In this document: in pieces, positions 58,651-64,000 of the stretch | Position numbering within the stretch: position 1 is the first letter of the stretch | Layout of the letters: every line of letters begins with the position of its first letter | From: Methanosarcina vacuolata Z-761 | GTDB lineage: Archaea > Halobacteriota > Methanosarcinia > Methanosarcinales > Methanosarcinaceae | Assembly (NCBI RefSeq): GCF_000969905.1 | Contig: NZ_CP009520.1 | Location: 3,410,001 to 3,474,000, forward strand | DNA length: 64,000 nt | Reading direction: 5' to 3' | Notes under the pieces: model-generated | Database searches by the model: none | What the model saw: the letters and a program-made list of their open reading frames with translations, nothing else | What the model was told of the DNA's origin: nothing | Translations under genes and position numbers: made by a program

Positions 58651-60014
58651 TTTACAAAAACATAATATGTCCGGTCTGCGGGGCAGCCTGTGACGATATC
58701 CAGGTTGAACTCGGAGACGGAAAGATTGAAGCTAAAAACGCATGTAAGATGGGAAATGCCAAATTTCAGGAAATTGTAAGTTCCCACAGGATTATGCAGC
58801 CTCTTATAAAAGTTGAGGGAAAACTGGCCCCTGCCGCCTGGGATGAAGCTCTTGAGAAAACTGTCGATATCCTTGTTTCGGCAAAGCGTCCCCTGTTTTT
58901 CATGGGCAGTGAAACCTCCTGTGAAGCACATGAAATCGGGCTCAAGATAGGAGAATACCTTGGTGCGATTGTTGATTCTAATTCTACTGTCTGCCACGGG
59001 CCAACAGCTATGGGAATTCAGGAAGCCGGAAAAGTCGGTGCAACAGAAGGACAGAAGAAAAACAGAGGAGACCTCATAGTCTACTGGGGAACCAATCCTC
59101 TTGAATCCATGCCGAGACAGATGTCGAGGTACGCGGTTTTCCCGAGAGGTTACTGGACAAAACGCGGACGTTTCGACAGGACAGTTATTACTGTAGACCC
59201 GAGAAAAACCCCAACCACTGAAGCTTCTGATCTGCATGTTCAGCTCAAACCTAACTCGGATTTTGAACTGATAAGTGCACTTCTGACCCTGCTCCACGGA
59301 AAAACTCCCCATCCCTCAGTAGAAGAGATTACTGGAGTTCCCATCCCTGTTATGGAAGAGATGCTCGATATGATGAAGAACTGTACCTTCGGAGCCATCT
59401 CAGTGGGCCTCGGGCTTGCTTCTTCAATGGGGAAGTACAGAAACTCCGAGATTGCCATGAATTTCGTAAAGGAACTGAACAACTATGCCAAGTTCACCCT
59501 TGGAGCTCTCCGTGGCCACTGCAACGTGGCAGGCTTTAATCAGGTGGCTGCCTACATGTACGGCTACCCCTTCGGGATTGACTTCATGCGCGGGCACCCG
59601 CGTTATAACCCCGGAGAATTCACAACAGTAGACGTGCTTCGAGAAAAAGATGTTGACGCAGCTTTCGTTATGTGTGCTGACCTTGTGTCTCATATCCCTG
59701 CAGATTGTGCGGCTTACCTTGCCAAAATTCCAATGGTCTGTCTGGACATTGCTCCCTGCCCGACAGTATCTGCTTCGGATGTCGTACTTCCTGGAGTCAT
59801 TGATGCTATGGAATGTGAAGGAACCTTCTACAGGCTTGACGATGTGCCAGTATATTTTGAACCTTTCACGAGTTCACCTTTCGAGTTCACGAAGAGCAAT
59901 GAAGACACTTTAAAACAGCTCTTTGAGAAGATTAGAAAAAAAAGAGGTCAGGATATTCCTTTTCCTTCTCTAAATAAGGAACACGAAAACCTAACACCTG
60001 AAAATTTGCCTTGA
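58647..60014 (+). CDS. fmdB: formylmethanofuran dehydrogenase subunit B (Mo/W catalytic)
   Basis: FmdB reduces CO2 to formate at a molybdenum or tungsten bis-pterin site. The 455-residue protein has an N-terminal [4Fe-4S] ligand set (Cys8, Cys11, Cys15, Cys33), the metal-ligand Cys in NSTVCHGPTAMG (residue 116), and DMSOR-family motifs (VYWGTNPLESMPRQMSRY, TVDPRKTPT, GLASSMGKYRN, RGHCNVAGFNQV). Cys rather than selenocysteine occupies the metal-ligand position. The Mo (fmd) assignment over W (fwd) rests on the operon order E-F-A-C-D-B, which follows the Mo isoenzyme, and on the adjoining mod/mop genes. Confidence 0.95.
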   Translation: MIYKNIICPVCGAACDDIQVELGDGKIEAKNACKMGNAKFQEIVSSHRIMQPLIKVEGKLAPAAWDEALEKTVDILVSAKRPLFFMGSETSCEAHEIGLKIGEYLGAIVDSNSTVCHGPTAMGIQEAGKVGATEGQKKNRGDLIVYWGTNPLESMPRQMSRYAVFPRGYWTKRGRFDRTVITVDPRKTPTTEASDLHVQLKPNSDFELISALLTLLHGKTPHPSVEEITGVPIPVMEEMLDMMKNCTFGAISVGLGLASSMGKYRNSEIAMNFVKELNNYAKFTLGALRGHCNVAGFNQVAAYMYGYPFGIDFMRGHPRYNPGEFTTVDVLREKDVDAAFVMCADLVSHIPADCAAYLAKIPMVCLDIAPCPTVSASDVVLPGVIDAMECEGTFYRLDDVPVYFEPFTSSPFEFTKSNEDTLKQLFEKIRKKRGQDIPFPSLNKEHENLTPENLP

Positions 60015-60130
60015 TTTTCGGAGCTCTACAAGTAAGCAATTCGAAGTTATGCAATTGAGGACACAAAACCAAGTGCAGTCTATGTTAATCTGATAGACTT
60101 GATTTACTCGTTCAATGATTAAAGAACATT

Positions 60131-60195
60131 GATTTTAGTCCAACTGTATTTTAGTCCAACTGAATTTTAGTCCAACTGAATTTTAGTCCAACTGC
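60131..60195 (+). repeat. four tandem 16-bp repeats (ATTTTAGTCCAACTGA)
   Basis: Four units, the last running into GCGTAAGTC, a sequence also found as the end of the MITE at 8055-8178. Confidence 0.75.
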
Positions 60196-60215
60196 GTAAG
60201 TCTTAAACAAGCTAT

Positions 60216-60344
60216 GAGCTTATCCCAAAACCAATTTTACTCTCAAATTAGTAAAGTTTCGAATGATTTTCATGATAAGAAACTTGATAGATTATTTGGA
60301 ATCCAAAATTCTAAGAAATAATTTTGAGTCTTGGGATTAGTTTT
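60216..60344. mobile_element. degenerate 129-bp MITE with IS5-like ends
   Basis: The left end GAGCTTATCCCAAAACC resembles the terminal repeat of the IS5-type element at 37083 (GAGCCTATCCCAAAAGC). The right end, read inverted, is AAAACTAATCCCAAGAC. The interior shares AAGAAACTTGAT, in opposite orientation, with the MITE at 61737-61850. Confidence 0.5.
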
Positions 60345-60357
60345 AAGATAAAAATCA

Positions 60358-60416
60358 AGGGTTTGGATAAGAGTTTGGACAAGGGTTTGGACAAGGGTTT
60401 GGACAAGGACTTGGAG
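60358..60416 (+). repeat. 13-bp tandem repeats (GGGTTTGGACAAG)
   Basis: Four to five units of GGGTTTGGACAAG, with variants at both ends (GGATAA, GACTTGGAGAA). Confidence 0.75.
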
Positions 60417-60478
60417 AAAAAAAATTAATCCTTATAAAAATTAGTCATTCTCCTGGATAAAAAATTAAAAAGGGATTT

Positions 60479-61552
60479 TCAGAATTTTTCATTGCTCAGA
60501 AAGAAATTGAAAATCTCCGGAAGTCCCAGATTAAATTTACATTTTTGATAACTTGAAGCTTCAAGAATCTGCTGCTGTATATAGTATAGCGAATTCAGAA
60601 GGGTATCACTGTCTTCAGAATTCATATCTCCGGCATAAGGGTGGATATTTTCTTCAAGGGCATTTAGAAGCCCTGGATCAAGGTCGTTTACGAAGTAAGT
60701 ATCCAGAACCAGAAGGTTTGAAATCTGCTCGTAGAAAGCTATAAGTTTCCGAAGCCAATCTGGAACTCCGTAATCCCTTGCATACTTCTCTCTGTTCAGG
60801 AAAGCAAGGTATCCAGAGATAGTAGTTATGAGATCTTCAGTTAGCATGTTATCAGGAAACACGATTGGAAAACGTTTCATCGCTGCAGGAGCTACATAGC
60901 TCGGGTATATCATTTCAGAATTACAGACTGAAGGAAAGATCCTGGCAATCGAACTGTTAAGCACTGCAGTAATATAGGCACACCTGCCTGGATCTTTAAG
61001 AACAATGCCGCATCCGTTCTCAAATACATGGTTCCCTTCAGCGTCATATGCAGCTTGCAGATGATAGCCTTCAGTAGCAATAATCTTAGGAGTATTAAAA
61101 TATTCCAGAAATTGTCTGCCTTTTATGCTATAGTCTGCAGATTTAAGAGGAGAGGTATCGTGGAGGAACTTTTCTTTGAATTCCAGAATTCTCCCGTAAG
61201 CCATAGGGAATTTTGTCTTGAGTTCTTCGGGCGGAATTACATTGTATTCTTTCTTTTTCTCTATTGACAATTCATAAGGCAGCATGAACCGATAAGGTGA
61301 AGGGCGAAATGCAAATTTTTCGGAAGAAGCCCCTGAAACATACGGGTAAACAAGTTCAGGCTCTATAAATACAGGTTCGCACAAGCCTTCGCAAAGATAA
61401 TACGAATCTGAACCACCCTCTTCAGGAAGGTAAAGCCTGTTAAGCAGGCTATTTTTTGTGTTTATACCCTCAAAGATGCTCTCGGAAACATCTCCAAGTG
61501 TAACCGGGATTTCATAAATCTTTTCTACTATTTCGCTTTGTTTAAGAGACAT
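60479..61552 (-). CDS. orphan TaqI-like specificity domain protein
   Basis: The 357-residue protein matches the C-terminal target-recognition region of Eco57I/TaqI-type restriction-modification enzymes (TaqI_C-like). Features include PVFIEPELVYPYVSG, SPYRFMLPYELS, PEELKTKFPMAYGRILEFKEKFL, NTPKIIATEGYHLQAAYDAEG and AYITAVLNSSIARIFPS, then a helical tail. Methyltransferase motifs (NPPY, AdoMet-binding Gly loop) and nuclease motifs are absent, and no methylase gene is adjacent in the window. It is therefore a remnant or stand-alone DNA-recognition protein. The start ATG lies after a GAAGTGAAAAATAG leader. Confidence 0.75.
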   Translation of the reverse strand: MSLKQSEIVEKIYEIPVTLGDVSESIFEGINTKNSLLNRLYLPEEGGSDSYYLCEGLCEPVFIEPELVYPYVSGASSEKFAFRPSPYRFMLPYELSIEKKKEYNVIPPEELKTKFPMAYGRILEFKEKFLHDTSPLKSADYSIKGRQFLEYFNTPKIIATEGYHLQAAYDAEGNHVFENGCGIVLKDPGRCAYITAVLNSSIARIFPSVCNSEMIYPSYVAPAAMKRFPIVFPDNMLTEDLITTISGYLAFLNREKYARDYGVPDWLRKLIAFYEQISNLLVLDTYFVNDLDPGLLNALEENIHPYAGDMNSEDSDTLLNSLYYIQQQILEASSYQKCKFNLGLPEIFNFFLSNEKF

Positions 61553-61736
61553 CTATTTTTCACTTCTTAGAGGTACATTATGAAATATATTCTCATGTAC
61601 TTTTTATTTTTCAGGCCACACTTATCCGGATGGAGTCTATCATTTGAATGATCATCCCTGAATCCTGGACTTTTGGATTCCAATAAATTGTCAAACCCTG
61701 CCAGAAATGTAGGTACGATCGGATCACTTATACAGA

Positions 61737-61850
61737 GATCTCATTCCCAAAATCAAAATTGGTTCACTAAATCTAGAAATTTAAACAGCCAATCAAGTTT
61801 CTTGTCATTGAATACTGACTTAAGAAGAAACCTGATTTTGGAATGAGCTC
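61737..61850. mobile_element. 114-bp MITE with (G)AGCTCATTCCCAAAATC ends
   Basis: GATCTCATTCCCAAAATC (61737-61754) and the inverted GAGCTCATTCCAAAATC (61834-61850) bound a non-coding interior that includes ATCAAGTTTCTT. That motif and the ends relate it to the element at 60216-60344 and more distantly to the IS5-type ends. Confidence 0.6.
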
Positions 61851-61914
61851 AAAGATTTGTTTAACTCTTTGGAGATCTTGGAGGTTGTCTAAAGGTTGTT
61901 TCTGGATAAATTTA

Positions 61915-62092
61915 TAATATGTCTCATTTTCATTTTAATATGTCTCATTTTCATTTTAATATGTCTCATTTTCATTTTAATATGTCTCATTTTAATGTTA
62001 ATAGGCCTCTAATTTTAATAGGCCTCTAATTTTAATAGGTCTCATTTTCATTTTGATATGTCTCATTTTCAGATTCAGTTTTAAGTTTAGAT
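61915..62092 (+). repeat. 20-21 bp minisatellite (ATATGTCTCATTTTCATTTTA)
   Basis: About eight units, of which two central ones have changed to AGGCCTCTAATTTTAAT. The array ends before a region without features. Confidence 0.85.
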
Positions 62093-62648
62093 TAGTGTTG
62101 TATGAATAAATCGAAAATTTTCCATAATTTCAATTTTATCAGGAGTTAAAGGCATATCGTTGCCGAACAAAAATCCACGTGAAATTTAGTTTGAAAGCTT
62201 TTACTCTGTCATTTTATTGATTAACTGGTTCTCCTATGTCCTGAGTTTTATTTTTTTCTCTTTTAATACACGGTAATCAGTTTCCTAGTAATAATATAAA
62301 TAACTTTGTATTGAGTGAATAAATTAAACGAATGTTCCACATAGTATAAAGAATCCAGGTAAAAAATGAGTAACTGAAAAAGCCTGAACAAATACCTTCA
62401 AAACAAGCGTGGAGAATAATACGAGTGATAAGTATGCGAAAGTATGTTAGCGAGAAATACGTTGCGAATAAAAAAGTTGTAAAGAAAAAGGTTAATTAGT
62501 TGGTACAGAGGGTCTTAGATTTACTATATCACAAAATACAAAAGGTCATAAAATTATGGGCTCATGAGTCATAACTGTATAACTCTAAGTAATATTAGTT
62601 TTGGGATTGTCTCAATGTGTGTTTATCCAGCATTTTGTTGCTAACTTG

Positions 62649-63362
62649 TTATTTTTCTCCCATAAGTGTTATTTTCGTTTCCAGAAGATATCTTTTAAAC
62701 CATTCTCCAGCCAGATTTGCAACTTCTTCTAGCGTGCCCGGTTCTTCAAAAAGATGGGTTGCTCCGGGAACAATCTGAAGTTCTTTTTGTTCCGTCTTCA
62801 ATTGGTCTAACGCCCATTGATTCATTTCTATTACCTGATAATCCTCCCCACCCACAATGAGTAATGTTGGTGCCTTTACGTCCGGCAGGGCTTTTTCAGC
62901 CAGATCGGGCCGTCCTCCTCTGGAAACTACCGCTTTTATAATATTTACATGCTCTTTTGCAGCTATAAGTGCGGCTGCAGCTCCCGTACTGGCACCAAAG
63001 TAACCGATACTGAGTTTTTTAGTATAAGGATTGCTTAAAAGCCAGTTTGTTACGTTAACAAGCCGATTTGCAAGCAGGTCAATATCAAACCTGAGGCGAG
63101 CAGTTATCATATCAATTCTCTCTTCCTCAGCCGTCAACAGATCAAATAACAGTGTTCCAAGACCTTCTTTCTGAAGTTCCTGCGCAACATACCGGTTCCG
63201 AGGACTGAAACGACTGCTCCCGCTTCCGTGTGCAAAAACAACAATTCCTTTTGCTCCTTCAGGAATTGTGAGGTTTCCTTCAAGTGTAATAGAATCAATT
63301 GGAATTTGGATTTCACTACTGCTTTTACCTTTACTTGATAATTCTCTCATGCCGACCCCCAA
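62649..63362 (-). CDS. alpha/beta hydrolase, dienelactone hydrolase-like
   Basis: A 237-residue alpha/beta-hydrolase. Visible: the oxyanion-region VVFAHGSGSSRFSPRN, nucleophile elbow GYFGASTGAAAAL (Ser in G-x-S-x-G), the acid region APTLLIVGGEDYQVIEMN and the catalytic histidine in VPGATHLFEEPG. This set is typical of the dienelactone-hydrolase-like proteins often linked to phosphoribosyltransferases in archaea. The neighbouring upstream gene on the same strand is a phosphoribosyltransferase, 90 bases away, so the pair probably forms a unit. The start could be the ATG at residue 5 (MRELSSKGK). Substrate unknown. Confidence 0.87.
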   Translation of the reverse strand: MGVGMRELSSKGKSSSEIQIPIDSITLEGNLTIPEGAKGIVVFAHGSGSSRFSPRNRYVAQELQKEGLGTLLFDLLTAEEERIDMITARLRFDIDLLANRLVNVTNWLLSNPYTKKLSIGYFGASTGAAAALIAAKEHVNIIKAVVSRGGRPDLAEKALPDVKAPTLLIVGGEDYQVIEMNQWALDQLKTEQKELQIVPGATHLFEEPGTLEEVANLAGEWFKRYLLETKITLMGEK

Positions 63363-63452
63363 AATGGCCTTCCCCCCAAATGGCTTTACAATTAATTATA
63401 AATCTGCATATGAAAAATCTCAAATATTATTTTAAAATATTAAACATTACTA

Positions 63453-64000
63453 TCATCTTGCCGGAAGGGCTCTTGCTTTATCCAGAAGTTCGCAGACCTC
63501 TTCATCGGTGGTTTGACTGAAGTTTCCGTACCAGGCTCCAACCCCATAGAACGGTTCAGGGGTAGCTATACATATTACTTCATCTACCTCCCTTCCGAAA
63601 AGCTCACATGTATCGCGTGCACCAGTCGGCACTGCAACCACTATTTTCGCCGGGTTTTTAGTTTTAATGGCAGATGCAGCTGCACGCATTGTCGCACCTG
63701 TAGCAAGCCCGTCATCTATTAAAATCACAATCGAGCCGCTAATCTCAGGCTTGGGACTATCTCCACGGTAAGTGCGTTCCCTGCGTTCAAGTTCTTTGAG
63801 CTCGTTCTCAGCTACCATATTAATTACCCGTTCAGGTATCTGAAAAGACCTGACAATGTCTTCATTCAACACACGGATATTATCAGAAGAAATTGCTCCC
63901 ATTGCCAGCTCTTCATTTCCCGGAACCCCCAGTTTCCTTACTATAAACACATCCATTTTTACATTAAGTTCCTTTGCAACTTCAAACGCCACCGGAACCC
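63453..64000 (-). CDS. phosphoribosyltransferase, N-terminus beyond window
   Basis: The last 179 residues and a few codons of a type I phosphoribosyltransferase. The frame stays open through ATG-63992 to the window end (GVPVAFEVAKEL), so the true start lies beyond 64000. The PRPP-binding motif IVILIDDGLATGATMRAAA and the flexible loop region (KLGVPGNEELAMGAI) identify the family; the WYGNFSQTTDEEV tail is typical of proteins annotated as PRTases fused or paired with alpha/beta hydrolases. The nucleobase substrate is unknown. It is upstream of the hydrolase gene on the same strand. Confidence 0.87.
   Translation of the reverse strand, partial: VPVAFEVAKELNVKMDVFIVRKLGVPGNEELAMGAISSDNIRVLNEDIVRSFQIPERVINMVAENELKELERRERTYRGDSPKPEISGSIVILIDDGLATGATMRAAASAIKTKNPAKIVVAVPTGARDTCELFGREVDEVICIATPEPFYGVGAWYGNFSQTTDEEVCELLDKARALPAR

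Larger units (their letters stand above)
60015..60478. other. non-coding stretch with MITE and two tandem repeats
   Basis: Downstream of the fmd operon there is no gene, only repeats and a MITE (separate entries at 60131-60195, 60216-60344 and 60358-60416). Confidence 0.5.
61553..62648. other. long non-coding stretch with MITE and 20-bp minisatellite
   Basis: No gene on either strand. Contents are a MITE at 61737-61850, the ATATGTCTCATTTTCATTTTA array at 61915-62092, and a solitary IS5-like end (AGTTTTGGGATTGTCTC) at 62597-62613. Confidence 0.5.

Overview
The window is archaeal and almost certainly from a Methanosarcina species. The evidence is a complete molybdenum-type formylmethanofuran dehydrogenase operon (fmdEFACDB), a formaldehyde-activating enzyme (Fae), an AhbC-type siroheme-to-heme enzyme, an archaeal aIF1A-RIO1-KH operon, Methanosarcina-restricted families (DUF1699, a DUF1724-type regulator, a MEDS-domain histidine kinase), TTTATATA-type promoters, and long AT-rich intergenic spaces full of short tandem repeats and small mobile elements. 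The species is not determined.

Layout. 1-5.5 kb: small unknown proteins, including two 96-residue paralogues on either side of a winged-helix regulator, then fae and a first DUF1699 gene. 5.9-10.6 kb (minus strand): tetrapyrrole genes cobA, hemD and ahbC, with a 1.8 kb decayed region between hemD and ahbC that holds a MITE and coding remnants. 11-16.2 kb: a GH13 glycosidase, RNase Z, a small unknown protein and an AAA ATPase. 17.6-22.5 kb (minus strand): 16S-23S-5S rRNA operon with both precursor processing stems visible. 23.2-24.8 kb: aIF1A, RIO1 kinase and KH protein; aIF1A appears to start at CTG. 25.1-31 kb (minus strand): pyrC, then the phosphate operon pstS-C-A-B-phoU. 31.4-45.2 kb: accessory region with pentapeptide-repeat, beta-propeller/PKD and beta-helix surface proteins, a MEDS/PAS histidine kinase, a complete IS5-type element, an acetoacetate-decarboxylase-like pseudogene, an SDR enzyme and inorganic pyrophosphatase. 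45.8-49.4 kb: second DUF1699 paralogue, a decayed Rieske gene, a TauE/SafE permease, a 46-residue zinc ribbon and a GNAT acetyltransferase. 50-52.5 kb (minus strand): mop and modBC without modA. 53.9-60 kb: fmdEFACDB. 60.5-64 kb (minus strand): an orphan TaqI-type specificity domain, an alpha/beta hydrolase and a phosphoribosyltransferase cut by the window end.

Functional links. Mo/W uptake (modBC, mop) lies next to the Mo-dependent enzyme operon it would supply, and a ModE-like palindrome sits between them. Fae and Fmd both act in tetrahydromethanopterin/methanofuran C1 metabolism. cobA and hemD feed the siroheme/heme branch in which AhbC acts.

Most interesting observations: (i) fmdE carries an in-frame TAG (pyrrolysine codon in this genus) plus an in-frame TGA before its zinc ribbon; (ii) a 64-bp double-hairpin intergenic repeat occurs three times, with a compensatory stem change; (iii) a 102-bp MITE family is present, one copy with a perfect 8-bp target duplication, one inserted in a minisatellite and one with an internal 19-bp expansion; (iv) aIF1A has a probable CTG start.
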